A stretch of DNA of 64,000 bases from Anderseniella sp963787895 (GTDB lineage: Bacteria > Pseudomonadota > Alphaproteobacteria > Rhizobiales > Aestuariivirgaceae). Positions 8,368 through 17,522 of the stretch are shown in pieces; position 1 is the stretch's first letter; every line of letters starts with the position of its first letter. The DNA is taken from NCBI GenBank assembly GCA_963787895.1, contig CAWBEX010000008.1:434001-498000 (forward strand), written 5' to 3'. The notes under the pieces were generated by a model that saw only the letters and a program-made list of their open reading frames with translations, searched no databases and had not been told where the DNA came from. The position numbers and the translations under genes were made by a program.

Positions 8368-9903
8368 ATGACTGATCCGACGCCCTACAATGCTGCTGCA
8401 GACCTGGTGGACCGTCATATCGTGGCGGGCCGTGGCAGCAAGGTGGCATATGTCGATGATGACAGCCAATTGACCTTTGCCGAACTTGCAGAGAGCTGCC
8501 GCCGTGTAGCCAACATGCTGGAGGGCCTTGGTGTCGCGCGTGAAGCGCGGGTGTCGGTGCTGATGCTGGATACCGTGCAATGGCCAGGCGTGTTCCTTGG
8601 GGCAATCAGGGCAGGCATAGTACCAGTGGCCCTGAACACGCTGCTGACAGCCGAGCAGTACAAATACATGCTGTCGGACAGCCGTTCGCAGGTGCTGCTT
8701 GTTTCTGCGGCGCTGCTGCCAGTGGTGGAACCTGTATTGGACGAACTGCCGTTCCTGAGGCACGTTATCGTGGCCGGCGGCGACGCAGGAAAGCATGCGT
8801 CACTTGAACAATTGATGGCGCAGGCTGCCAGCGATCACGAAGCTGCCGATACATTGTCTGATGAAGTTGCCTTCTGGTTGTATTCATCAGGCTCGACCGG
8901 GCAGCCCAAGGGCGTCATGCATGTTCACTCCAGCCTGATGGATACTGCCAGGACCTATGGAGCTGGTACGCTTGGCATAAGCGAGGATGATGTCTGTCAT
9001 TCTGCCGCCAAGTTGTTTTTCGCCTATGGTTTGGGCAACTCGCTGACATTTCCACTGTCCGTTGGCGCGACCGTGGTGCTCAATCCCGGCCGGCCCACCC
9101 CGCAGGCTGCGCAAGATCGGTTGCACAAGCATCAGGTGACGATATTTTTTGGCGTGCCGACGCTCTACGCCGCCATGCTGGCCGACAAGTCAATCACGCC
9201 TGAAACGGGCTCGCCCAGGCTTGCCAAGTGCATTTCGGCAGGGGAGGCCTTGCCGCCGGACGTTTCAACTGCCTGGCACAAGCGGTTTGGCATTGAAATC
9301 TGGGATGGCATTGGCTCTACAGAGATGCTGCATATCTTCCTGTCGAACGGGCCAACAGCACACAAGCGCGGCACTACCGGTACGGCGGTGCCTGGTTATC
9401 AGCTCAAGGTTGTTGACGAGCACGGCAATGAGGCTGGCAATGGTGAGATTGGCGAATTGCTGGTTTCCGGCGCTTCGTGTTGCAATGGATACTGGAACAA
9501 GCGCAGCAAGACACGCACCACATTTGAGGGACAGTGGGCGCGCACCGGCGACAAGTACATCCGGGACGAAGATGGTTTCTATCAGTATTGCGGGCGCACC
9601 GATGACATGTTCAAGGTCTCGGGAATCTGGGTGTCGCCGTTTGAAGTTGAATCTGCGCTGATAAGTCATGAGGCGGTCCTTGAAGCAGCCGTGATTGCCC
9701 ATGAGGACAATGACGGCCTAATCAAGCCGAAGGCTTTTGTTGTGCTCAATGAAGGGTTCGACAGCGACAGCCTGTTTGAACAATTGAAGGACCACGTCAA
9801 GGCGCAGGCAGGACCGTGGAAGTATCCGCGCTGGATCGAGTTCGTTGCAGACCTTCCGAAAACAGCGACCGGCAAGATCCAGCGTTTCAAGCTGCGTGCC
9901 TGA
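8368..9903 (+). CDS. Benzoate-CoA ligase family acyl-CoA synthetase
   Basis: A 511-residue ANL-superfamily enzyme that would adenylate a carboxylate and transfer it to CoA. The AMP-binding P-loop YSSGSTGQPKG (about residue 170), the A5 motif DGIGSTEMLHIF, TGDKY, GRTDDMFKVSG and the C-terminal catalytic lysine in TGKIQRFKLR are all present. The KLFFAYGLGNSLTFP and GSTEMLHIFLSN segments are characteristic of benzoate-CoA ligases and close relatives. An AGGAGG just upstream (about 8357-8362) supports the ATG at 8368 over the GTG one codon earlier. The next gene, an alpha/beta hydrolase, follows after 7 bp. No aromatic-degradation genes are adjacent, so the substrate may be another carboxylate. 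Confidence 0.82.
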   Translation: MTDPTPYNAAADLVDRHIVAGRGSKVAYVDDDSQLTFAELAESCRRVANMLEGLGVAREARVSVLMLDTVQWPGVFLGAIRAGIVPVALNTLLTAEQYKYMLSDSRSQVLLVSAALLPVVEPVLDELPFLRHVIVAGGDAGKHASLEQLMAQAASDHEAADTLSDEVAFWLYSSGSTGQPKGVMHVHSSLMDTARTYGAGTLGISEDDVCHSAAKLFFAYGLGNSLTFPLSVGATVVLNPGRPTPQAAQDRLHKHQVTIFFGVPTLYAAMLADKSITPETGSPRLAKCISAGEALPPDVSTAWHKRFGIEIWDGIGSTEMLHIFLSNGPTAHKRGTTGTAVPGYQLKVVDEHGNEAGNGEIGELLVSGASCCNGYWNKRSKTRTTFEGQWARTGDKYIRDEDGFYQYCGRTDDMFKVSGIWVSPFEVESALISHEAVLEAAVIAHEDNDGLIKPKAFVVLNEGFDSDSLFEQLKDHVKAQAGPWKYPRWIEFVADLPKTATGKIQRFKLRA

Positions 9904-9910
9904 CGCTCAG

Positions 9911-10687
9911 ATGTTTGCCCCGGAAGGATTTCTAAAGGTTGCCGGGCAACAACTTGAACTCCGCTTTCTGACTGGCGAGCCCGGTAAGCCGATATTGCTA
10001 CTGCTGCACGAGGGCCTGGGATGCGTCAGCATGTGGAGGGACTTTCCCGCCATTGTTCACAAGGCCACAGGTTGTTCTGTTCTGCTCTGGTCGAGGGCCG
10101 GTTATGGCAAGTCCTCGCCGCGGGCGTTGCCCTGGCCGTTGACATACATGCAGGATGAAGCGCGCGATGTGGTGCCGCAGATCATTGCGCTGCTTGACGG
10201 TCATCCTCACGTGCTTGTTGGTCATTCGGACGGCGCATCCATAGCCACGATCTACGCTGGCAGCGCTGCGCTGCCCGGCCTGGCAGGGCTGGTCCTGATG
10301 GCACCGCACGTCTTTGTGGAGGACGTATCCATTTCTGGCATTGAGGCAGCGCGAAAGGCGTGGCGGGAATCGAACCTGCGGGAGCTGCTTCAACGCCACC
10401 ATGGCGGCAATGCCGATTGTGCATTTCATGGCTGGAATGACAGTTGGTTGCACCACAAGTTTCGCGGTTGGGACATTACCCGGGCCTTGCCCAACATCAC
10501 CGTTCCTGCGCTGGTCATACAAGGCCGCAACGACGAGTATGGCACACTTGCCCAGATTGACACGATTGCTGAACGCTCTGGCGGGCGCGTCGACAAGCTG
10601 GTGCTTGAAGCGTGCGGACACTCGCCACAAAAGGACCAAACAGCGGCAGTAGTGGACGCCATCTCTTCGTTCATTTCGGAGCTATGA
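9911..10687 (+). CDS. Alpha/beta hydrolase
   Basis: A 258-residue hydrolase with the oxyanion segment LLLHEGLGCVSMW, the nucleophile elbow GHSDGA (catalytic Ser), a lid region and C-terminal ALVIQGRNDEYG (acid) and CGHSPQKD (His), giving a complete Ser-Asp-His triad. It lacks a signal peptide, so it is cytosolic. It is 7 bp after the acyl-CoA synthetase gene and probably co-transcribed, which suggests it acts on an ester or thioester linked to that substrate. The family is broad (esterases, lactonases, C-C hydrolases) and no substrate can be named. Confidence 0.8.
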   Translation: MFAPEGFLKVAGQQLELRFLTGEPGKPILLLLHEGLGCVSMWRDFPAIVHKATGCSVLLWSRAGYGKSSPRALPWPLTYMQDEARDVVPQIIALLDGHPHVLVGHSDGASIATIYAGSAALPGLAGLVLMAPHVFVEDVSISGIEAARKAWRESNLRELLQRHHGGNADCAFHGWNDSWLHHKFRGWDITRALPNITVPALVIQGRNDEYGTLAQIDTIAERSGGRVDKLVLEACGHSPQKDQTAAVVDAISSFISEL

Positions 10688-10691
10688 CAAA

Positions 10692-11237
10692 ATGACGGCA
10701 ATGAACCGGCGCAGCTTTGTTGCGGGCATCACTACCGCGACCTTCATACTGCCTGCAAATGCAGCCAGTGGATATCGTGCCTATGCTGACGCGATGTTGG
10801 CCAATCCGCCGCGCGGTGCCATTGTCAGACAGGACCTTGAGGCCTATCTCGACCTGTTGGCCGCCGAAGCACGCTACCGGGCCAACCGGACGCCGGTACA
10901 GGCATCAGATCTGTTGCGTGGCATGGCGCGAGCCCAGGCGCTTGAGATGGTGAAAGGCAATTTCGTCGGCCATCAATCCGAATCGGGTTACAGTTTCCGC
11001 AAGCGGTTCGAGGCTTTCGCTGACCCGGATCAACGTGGCGACTTTGGCGAGAATGCTGCCCGGGACCGGCAGAATGGTGAAGTTGACAAGGAGAAGGCGA
11101 GGCGGCTGTTCATGCAGTGGCTTGATTCGGCTGGCCACAAGAAGAACCTCATGAACCGCTGGTACGCGTTTGTATCCACAGGCGCTGCTCAGGTGAACCA
11201 CCACCTCTATGCGGTGCAGATTTTCTGGGAGCGCTAG
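10692..11237 (+). CDS. Tat-exported CAP (SCP/PR1-like) domain protein
   Basis: A 181-residue exported protein. The N-terminus MNRRSFVAGITTATFILPANA is a twin-arginine type signal with a likely cut after ANA. The rest shows a bacterial CAP domain: ARAQALEMVKGNFVGHQSESGYSF supplies a conserved His/Ser-Glu pattern, then GENAA and the helix with FMQWLDSAGHKKNLMNRW. CAP proteins are secreted and of varied or unknown activity. A downstream ATG at 10701 would start directly at the signal peptide and is equally possible. It lies 4 bp after the hydrolase gene, so it may end the same transcript. Confidence 0.7.
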   Translation: MTAMNRRSFVAGITTATFILPANAASGYRAYADAMLANPPRGAIVRQDLEAYLDLLAAEARYRANRTPVQASDLLRGMARAQALEMVKGNFVGHQSESGYSFRKRFEAFADPDQRGDFGENAARDRQNGEVDKEKARRLFMQWLDSAGHKKNLMNRWYAFVSTGAAQVNHHLYAVQIFWER

Positions 11238-11239
11238 AA

Positions 11240-12385
11240 CTGGCGGACGGCGGCAAGATTGAAAAGCAGCGCAGGCAGGCCCTGGCTCACTATCAGGCAG
11301 GCAACTTTGCCGATGCAATCGCCGGCCAGCTGGCAGTCGTAAACGGCATCGGGGCAACCAGACCGGAAAGTGCTGATGACCAGATCAGGCTGGCGGCATT
11401 TCTCTTTGCTCACGGAGATCTGCCATCGGCTGCGAATGTGTTTCAGTACGCGCTGAAGTTTCGCCCCGATGACGCTGAGGCTGTGGCCAATTATGGCGTG
11501 GTGCTGTCGCGCCTTGGCAGGTTGGAGACAGCGCATGAAATGCTGTCGCGGGCGTTGCTGCTTGAGCCGGGTGTGGTCAACACTCATGATGCGCTGGCGT
11601 CGGTCAGCTATCGGCTACGGAACTTTGATGAAGCCAGGAAGCATGGTGAAACTTCGCTGGTGCTAAAGGATGAAACGGCTGCCAGGCAAGGCATTGCACA
11701 TCCGGTTCCCGCAAGGCTGCCGGCTTTCTCTGCTGATGACCCGAGCCGCAATGTGATCGCTTTTTCGCTCTGGGGCACTGACGAGAAGTATATGACCGGG
11801 GCATTGGAAAACGCACGTCTTGCACCTTCGATCTACCCTGCCTGGACCTGCCGGTTCTATTGCGACGACACCGTGCCGCAGCAAGTGCGAGCCAAACTGC
11901 AAAGCCATGGTGCCGAAATCGTCATGGCGACGCGGACCAAGCCGTTTGATGGTCTTTTCTGGCGCTTCCTGCCGATCAACGATGGCAAGACACGGCATTT
12001 TCTGGTCCGCGATGCAGATTCCATCATCAATCTGCGAGAAAAAGCAGCCGTCGAAGCCTGGTTGCAGTCAGGCAAGGCATTTCATGTCATGCGTGATTGG
12101 TGGACCCACACTGAAGTGATGCTGGCAGGCATGTGGGGCGGAGCAGGGGGCGTGTTGCCACCGCTGACGCAACTGCTCAAGACTTTCCGCTCCACTGCGC
12201 TGGCCAATTGGCACCTCGATCAATGGTTCCTGCGCCAGTGTGTGTGGCCGACTGCGCGGCAAAGCTGCATGATCCACGACAGCAGGTTCAATTGCCTGGG
12301 CGCGCAGGACTTCCCGGCTGGCAGCGATCTGCCAGCAGGTTATCATGTCGGCCAGAACGCTGCCGTTCACAACAACAAGACCTAG
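11240..12385 (+). CDS. TPR-containing glycosyltransferase-like protein, start uncertain
   Basis: The N-terminal third (about residues 1-135) holds tetratricopeptide-like repeats (ALAHYQAGNFADAIA, RPDDAEAVANYGVVLSRLGRLETAHEMLSRALLLEP). The C-terminal part holds a nucleotide-sugar-transferase-like domain with RDADS as a DxD-type motif and HLDQWFLR. The TPR frame is open from the stop of the previous gene, but there is no in-frame ATG, GTG or TTG before a GTG at 11438, which would remove the first repeats. A CTG at 11240 lies 8 bases after GGAG and is taken here as the probable start; a mutated ATG or a lost frame is the alternative. The acceptor and sugar are unknown. Confidence 0.6.
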   Translation: MADGGKIEKQRRQALAHYQAGNFADAIAGQLAVVNGIGATRPESADDQIRLAAFLFAHGDLPSAANVFQYALKFRPDDAEAVANYGVVLSRLGRLETAHEMLSRALLLEPGVVNTHDALASVSYRLRNFDEARKHGETSLVLKDETAARQGIAHPVPARLPAFSADDPSRNVIAFSLWGTDEKYMTGALENARLAPSIYPAWTCRFYCDDTVPQQVRAKLQSHGAEIVMATRTKPFDGLFWRFLPINDGKTRHFLVRDADSIINLREKAAVEAWLQSGKAFHVMRDWWTHTEVMLAGMWGGAGGVLPPLTQLLKTFRSTALANWHLDQWFLRQCVWPTARQSCMIHDSRFNCLGAQDFPAGSDLPAGYHVGQNAAVHNNKT

Positions 12386-12466
12386 TTCTGGTTGAGTTTC
12401 ACGCCGCTACGCACGAGCCCTAATCCATCATTGCAAAGCTCATATTCAGCCATATGCTGCTTGCCC

Positions 12467-12892
12467 TCAAGCCGACTGATATCTGGCAATGGCAGCATGT
12501 TCCAAAGCGGCAGTTTGCAATTTGGACAGGTTCAGTGTGTCACGCAACATGGCGAGAAAACGGATTTCCTCCCGCGCGATATTGCGATCAGCAATGGCGA
12601 CTTCAACCGCCAGAGCATAGGCCGTTTCACGCAGGATTGGCGGAAGTCCGTCCCTGATCAGGCCAAGTGCCGTTTGCAAACCGGTGTTTTCCTGCAGGAT
12701 CTCGCCGCATTCCTGTGCCACATGTGTAAGGCGTTCGGCGTCAAAACCTGAAAATGCAGGCAGCGTCTGTACCAGTCTGCCAATTCGAGCCAGTTCGGCA
12801 TTTCCGATCTTGCCATCCACAGCGATCATGGTCACCATCACGTAGATCAGTGCCTGATAGTGGCTGATGGTTTTTGCTGCCTCATTGGTCAT
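12467..12892 (-). CDS. TerB-like (tellurite-resistance/co-chaperone fold) protein
   Basis: A 141-residue all-helical protein with YVMVTMIAVDGKIGNAELARI and a second half ETAYALAVEVAIADRNIAREEIRFLAMLRDTLNL, the duplicated acidic D-G-x(3)-EL pattern of TerB/DUF533-type domains that can bind metals. It is cytosolic, without a signal peptide. The ATG (12890-12892) overlaps the TGA of the helicase gene upstream (ATGA), so the two are translationally coupled. The link between a TerB-like protein and a DinG-type helicase suggests a stress or DNA-repair role, but that is inference. Confidence 0.65.
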   Translation of the reverse strand: MTNEAAKTISHYQALIYVMVTMIAVDGKIGNAELARIGRLVQTLPAFSGFDAERLTHVAQECGEILQENTGLQTALGLIRDGLPPILRETAYALAVEVAIADRNIAREEIRFLAMLRDTLNLSKLQTAALEHAAIARYQSA

Positions 12893-15738
12893 TGCTTCAA
12901 AGCTCCAAATTTTTTGACGATCTCTATAGCATCTACCAGCCCGACCCTCTTGATGGGAAGGCCTGGTGGGAACGCTGTTGCAAATCGACTGGCCATGCGG
13001 CCATCCAGCATCACGAAGCAACCGCGGTCTGAAGATGACCGGATAAGCCTTCCGAATGCCTGGCGCAGCCTTAATCGTACCTGCATGTCCTGCCACGATT
13101 GCCCGCCGAATGCACCCCGTCGCGCGCGCTCCAGTATGGTCGGCTGACCCCATGGCACGCGATCCATGACCATCAACCTCAGAGAATCTCCCGGCACATC
13201 AACACCATCACGCACAGCATCGGTGCCGAGCAGGCAGGCATTTGTTTCAGAGCGGAACATGTCGACAAGAGTGCCGGTATCGATGGGGTCTGCGTGCTGC
13301 GCGTAGAGCGGCAGGCCAGCTTCCGCCATTGGTCTTATCAGTCTGCGATGGACTGCGTGAAGCCGCGAAATTGCCGTGAACAGGCCGAGCGCTCCGCCGC
13401 CCGAAGCAAGGAACAATTCGCGATAGGCGGCTGCAAGATGATCCATGTTCTCACGCCCCATGTCATTGACCACAATGAGCTGTGAGTTTTCCAGATAATC
13501 GAAAGGCGACTCCCAGCTGTGGCGTATGACCGGGTATGGCAGGTGCACTGACCCGGTGCGCATTTCAGCATTGCGCCAGTCATCAGGCATCTCCGGCGGT
13601 CTGTCGCGCAGCGTGGCAGAAGTGATAATTACGCCATCGGCTGGTTGCAGGACAGCGCTGGCAAGTGGAATGGTTGGGTCAATCCAGTGTGAATGCAGGC
13701 CCGCGTCTACTTCCCGATCCCATGCCTGTTCAACTGAAAACCACTCGCAGAATTCAGGCCGCGGTTCATCCACCAGCGCGCTCAGCATTTCAACGAAGCC
13801 GCCCAGCATCAACTCTGAGCGTCGAGTTAGTGATCGCGCCAGGGCCTCGATGCGTGCGCGTTCAGTGCTTGCCAGTTCGCCAGCTTCGTCATCAAGCCTT
13901 TTCATCAATCTGCGGGCCAGTGCCGCCATGGGTCGCTTCATATCAATCATTGCTGCAGCCAGCGTCCCGGCAGCAGCCTGCAATCCGTCTATGAAGGGGC
14001 GGCAATCGGTTTCGAGAGTGCCTGTCTGGCGTTCATCGGCACGGGCAATAACCTGCTGACGCACCAGCGCCAGGAAGGCTTCAGTTTCACCTTCCGGTTG
14101 GCCCGCCTGGATGCGGCGTTGCCAGCCCGGCCCCGGCAGGCACAAGGCACCGGCCAGAACATTGCCCAAATGCGTCTCGGCCTCGTCATCGTCACCGGCA
14201 AGGTCGCCCAGCCGGTCCACCAGTCCGCGGCCACGGCGGCGTTGTGTTTCAGGCCCGCGCACCCAGCGGCGCAATTCGGTAGTTTCCTGACCCGTGAGGT
14301 GCCCGGAGAATGCACTGTCTGCAGCATCGAAAAGGTGATGGCCTTCATCAAACACCAGCCGTTTCAATCCGCCTGCCCGTTCCTGATCATCCTCTACCTG
14401 TGCTTCGCCCAGCGCGTGATCAACAGCAATCTGATGCAGCACCAGCGCGTGATTGGCTATCACCAGATCGGCCTTGCGTCCCGCCCGCACAGCCTTTTCT
14501 ATGAAACACTTCCGGTAGTGGGAGCAGGCAGAATAGATACACTCGCCTCGCCGGTCCGTCAGGCCAAGGCCCATGGGCGTCATGGCCCGGTCACCGGTGT
14601 TGGTGTCGTAGAACAACCCCATGAGCCAGGCGGGGAAATCGCCACCAACCATGTCGCCGTCCTTTGAATACCGCACCCACCGCGCAATCAGGCCCGCCAT
14701 CAATGCTGAGCGCGGATTGGAGGCCGTCATTTTGGCAAAGGCCTCCTGCATGTTCAAAAGGCAGACATAGTTTTCGCGGCCCTTGCGCACCACGATTTTG
14801 TGGCGGCGCTCTGCGGGGTCAGGCACAAGCCGTGCGGTTTCCTGTTCCAGCTGGCGTTGCAGGTTCTTGGTGTAGGTGGATATCCAGACCGCTTGCTTGT
14901 TGCGCTGGGCCCAAAGAAAAGACGCCACGAGATACCCCAGCGTTTTGCCCAGGCCGGTGCCCGCTTCAGCCAGAACTATAGTGTTGCTGGTTGGTGTTTC
15001 TCGCGGACGGAATGCCTGGGTTGCTGCGCCGGCGTAATCGACCTGCTGAGGGCGGGCCTCAGACGCGCCGCCAAGAACGGAAGCAAGCAAAGCCTGCGCT
15101 TCAGCAGCAGTCACCGTCTCGTGGCTGCCAGGTGGACGCGGACCATCGTCTTCCCACTCGTCCAGCCGGTCCCACACGTTGAGGCCGGTTGAGAAGATTG
15201 ATGCCGCATCACGCTTGCCGCCCGGGTCAAGGCGGGCCATGACCAGTTTGGCCCATGGCCATTTGCCCCTGTCGAGGAAGCTTGCCACCTGAAACGCTTC
15301 ACGGCTTTGCGGGTATTTGGCCGGGCTAAGCCGCGAGACAAGCTCTCGCGCTGCCAGGCGCACCGCAGCTGCATCATCATCAGTGGTCTCAAGCCCCAGT
15401 GCAGCACAAAGCCCGCGTGGTGTCGGTACGGCCATCACGGCCGGAGCTGTAAACGCGAACAATTCGCAGATGTCCATGTGGGCCTGTTCGCGAGCAGCAC
15501 GCACAACGCCTTGCGGCACCTGCGCTGCCAGGGCAAGGCGGTTCACCAGGTAACCCGCATGACAAATCAGGTGCGGCCGGTCTGCGAGCATCTTCAGGGC
15601 TTCGTCGGGCTGCGCGGATCGCGTTTCTCCCTGCGCATTCGTGACAGAAGCCTTGACCCCGGCCAGCACCATGACAGGTGGAAACCTGTCGCCGCCTGCG
15701 CTGGCCAATGAGGCATTTTGCTCTGGGTCGTCGTTCAT
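12889..15738 (-). CDS. DinG/XPD-type ATP-dependent DNA helicase
   Basis: A 949-residue superfamily 2 helicase. Walker A is AEAGTGLGKT (about 257-266), the four cysteines of an Fe-S domain occur in the YVCLLN and CIYSACSHYRKC region, motif II is FDEGHH, motif III lies in IITSATL, and the C-terminal helicase motifs include GTDAVRDGVDVPGD and LRQAFGRLIRSSSD. Alphaproteobacterial DinG-like proteins of this size unwind DNA 5'-3' and can act on forked or DNA-RNA structures. The first 250 residues are an extension before the helicase core. It is coupled to the TerB-like gene. Confidence 0.88.
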   Translation of the reverse strand: MNDDPEQNASLASAGGDRFPPVMVLAGVKASVTNAQGETRSAQPDEALKMLADRPHLICHAGYLVNRLALAAQVPQGVVRAAREQAHMDICELFAFTAPAVMAVPTPRGLCAALGLETTDDDAAAVRLAARELVSRLSPAKYPQSREAFQVASFLDRGKWPWAKLVMARLDPGGKRDAASIFSTGLNVWDRLDEWEDDGPRPPGSHETVTAAEAQALLASVLGGASEARPQQVDYAGAATQAFRPRETPTSNTIVLAEAGTGLGKTLGYLVASFLWAQRNKQAVWISTYTKNLQRQLEQETARLVPDPAERRHKIVVRKGRENYVCLLNMQEAFAKMTASNPRSALMAGLIARWVRYSKDGDMVGGDFPAWLMGLFYDTNTGDRAMTPMGLGLTDRRGECIYSACSHYRKCFIEKAVRAGRKADLVIANHALVLHQIAVDHALGEAQVEDDQERAGGLKRLVFDEGHHLFDAADSAFSGHLTGQETTELRRWVRGPETQRRRGRGLVDRLGDLAGDDDEAETHLGNVLAGALCLPGPGWQRRIQAGQPEGETEAFLALVRQQVIARADERQTGTLETDCRPFIDGLQAAAGTLAAAMIDMKRPMAALARRLMKRLDDEAGELASTERARIEALARSLTRRSELMLGGFVEMLSALVDEPRPEFCEWFSVEQAWDREVDAGLHSHWIDPTIPLASAVLQPADGVIITSATLRDRPPEMPDDWRNAEMRTGSVHLPYPVIRHSWESPFDYLENSQLIVVNDMGRENMDHLAAAYRELFLASGGGALGLFTAISRLHAVHRRLIRPMAEAGLPLYAQHADPIDTGTLVDMFRSETNACLLGTDAVRDGVDVPGDSLRLMVMDRVPWGQPTILERARRGAFGGQSWQDMQVRLRLRQAFGRLIRSSSDRGCFVMLDGRMASRFATAFPPGLPIKRVGLVDAIEIVKKFGALKQ

Positions 15739-15829
15739 CTAAACTCGAATCGGCTCTTTATGTTGTCCCTGCAATCTGGCACAGGTGTCGGCTAAAGATC
15801 ACCCTTTTCACGACGATTGATTCAAACCC

Positions 15830-17467
15830 ATGTCCAAGACACCAGTTGACCCCGCCCTTCGCGCCGCCGGCCTTGAAAGCAAGGCTTGGCCGTTTGAGGA
15901 AGCACGCAAGCTTCTCAAACGCATGGAGCAGAAAAAGACCCGTCACGACTATATCCTGTTTGAGACTGGCTATGGACCGTCTGGTTTGCCGCATATCGGG
16001 ACTTTTGGTGAGGTTGCCCGCACTACGATGATCCGCCGCGCGTTTGAAATTATCAGCGATGTGCCAACCCGGTTGCTGTGTTTTTCCGACGACATGGATG
16101 GCATGCGCAAGGTGCCGGAGAACGTGCCAAATCAGGACCTGCTCAAGGCCAACCTGCACAAGCCGCTGACCGTTGTGCCGGACCCTTTCGAGGAGTTCGA
16201 AAGTTTCGGGCATCATAACAATGCCATGCTGCGCCGCTTCCTCGACACCTTTGGTTTCGAGTATGAGTTCGCCTCGGCGACAGAATACTACAATTCCGGC
16301 AAGTTCGACGACATCCTGCTGCGCACGGCTGAGCGGTACGACAAGATCATGGCAATCATGCTGCCTACGCTGGGTGAGGAGCGTCAGGCGACCTACTCCT
16401 GCTTCCTGCCTATCTCGCCAATCTCAGGTCGCGTGCTCTACGTGCCAATGAAAGAAGTGAACGGCAAGGATGGTACCATAACCTTTGAAGACGAAGACGG
16501 CACCGACGTCACGCTGCCGGTTACTGGTGGCAAAGTGAAGTTGCAGTGGAAACCGGACTTTGGCGCCCGTTGGGCAGCGCTTGGTGTGGACTTTGAAATG
16601 TTCGGCAAGGATCACGGCCCTAACGCCCCGCTGTACGACAAGATCTGTGTGGCGCTCGGCGGCGTGGCGCCTGAACACTACATCTATGAACTTTTCCTCG
16701 ACCAGAACGGTGAGAAGATCTCCAAGTCCAAGGGTAATGGCCTGACTATCGACGAGTGGCTGACCTATGCGCCCACCGAAAGCCTGTCGCTGTTCATGTA
16801 CAACAAGCCACGCACGGCAAAGCGCATGTACTTTGATGTCATCCCGCGTGCTGTGGATGAGTACTTCCAGTATCTGTCCGCCTATGAACGCCAGGAAGAA
16901 CCGAAGGATCGCATCAACAACCCGGTCTGGCATATTCACAACGGTATTCCTCCAAAGGTCGAGATGCCGGTCAGTTTTGCGTTGCTGCTCAATCTTGCAG
17001 CTGTTGCCAACGCTGAAACGAAGGACGGCCTCTGGATGTTCATTCAGCGCTACCAGCCTGACTGTTCGCCGCAGACCCATCCGGAACTCGACCAGCTTGT
17101 GGGATTTGCCCTGCGCTACTTTGAGGATTTCGTAAGGCCGGCCAAGCAGTACCGCGCTGCTACTGAAGATGAAGCAACAGCGCTGCAAGAGCTTTCATCC
17201 ATGTTGGCAAGTCTTCCCCAGGGCGCGACACCTGAAGATATTCAAACGGCTGTTTATGATGTGGGCCGCCGCGAACCATACACCAAGCAGAACAAGGACG
17301 GTTCGGTGGGTGTATCTCTTGCCTGGTTCAACACGCTGTATGAAATTTTACTCGGTGAAAGCCAGGGACCGCGCTTCGGATCGTTTGTCGCGCTGTACGG
17401 TGTCGACAATACCCGGCAACTCATTAAGCGTGCGCTTGATGGGGAACTGGCATCGGGAGCGGTATGA
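15830..17467 (+). CDS. lysK: Class I lysyl-tRNA synthetase
   Basis: A 545-residue class I LysRS, the archaeal-type enzyme also used by many alphaproteobacteria instead of class II LysS. The HIGH-like motif is HIGTF (about residue 45-50) and the KMSKS-like motif is KISKSKGNG (about 295-303). The LLCFSDDMDGMRKVPENVPN segment is typical of this family. No class II lysS is seen in the window. It is divergent from the dinG-like gene with about 90 bp between. This family supports the alphaproteobacterial assignment. Confidence 0.95.
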   Translation: MSKTPVDPALRAAGLESKAWPFEEARKLLKRMEQKKTRHDYILFETGYGPSGLPHIGTFGEVARTTMIRRAFEIISDVPTRLLCFSDDMDGMRKVPENVPNQDLLKANLHKPLTVVPDPFEEFESFGHHNNAMLRRFLDTFGFEYEFASATEYYNSGKFDDILLRTAERYDKIMAIMLPTLGEERQATYSCFLPISPISGRVLYVPMKEVNGKDGTITFEDEDGTDVTLPVTGGKVKLQWKPDFGARWAALGVDFEMFGKDHGPNAPLYDKICVALGGVAPEHYIYELFLDQNGEKISKSKGNGLTIDEWLTYAPTESLSLFMYNKPRTAKRMYFDVIPRAVDEYFQYLSAYERQEEPKDRINNPVWHIHNGIPPKVEMPVSFALLLNLAAVANAETKDGLWMFIQRYQPDCSPQTHPELDQLVGFALRYFEDFVRPAKQYRAATEDEATALQELSSMLASLPQGATPEDIQTAVYDVGRREPYTKQNKDGSVGVSLAWFNTLYEILLGESQGPRFGSFVALYGVDNTRQLIKRALDGELASGAV

Positions 17468-17522
17468 GGGGATATTCAAAACCGCACGCATAGCCAGGCG
17501 ATGCGCAAGATATGGCAGGAGG

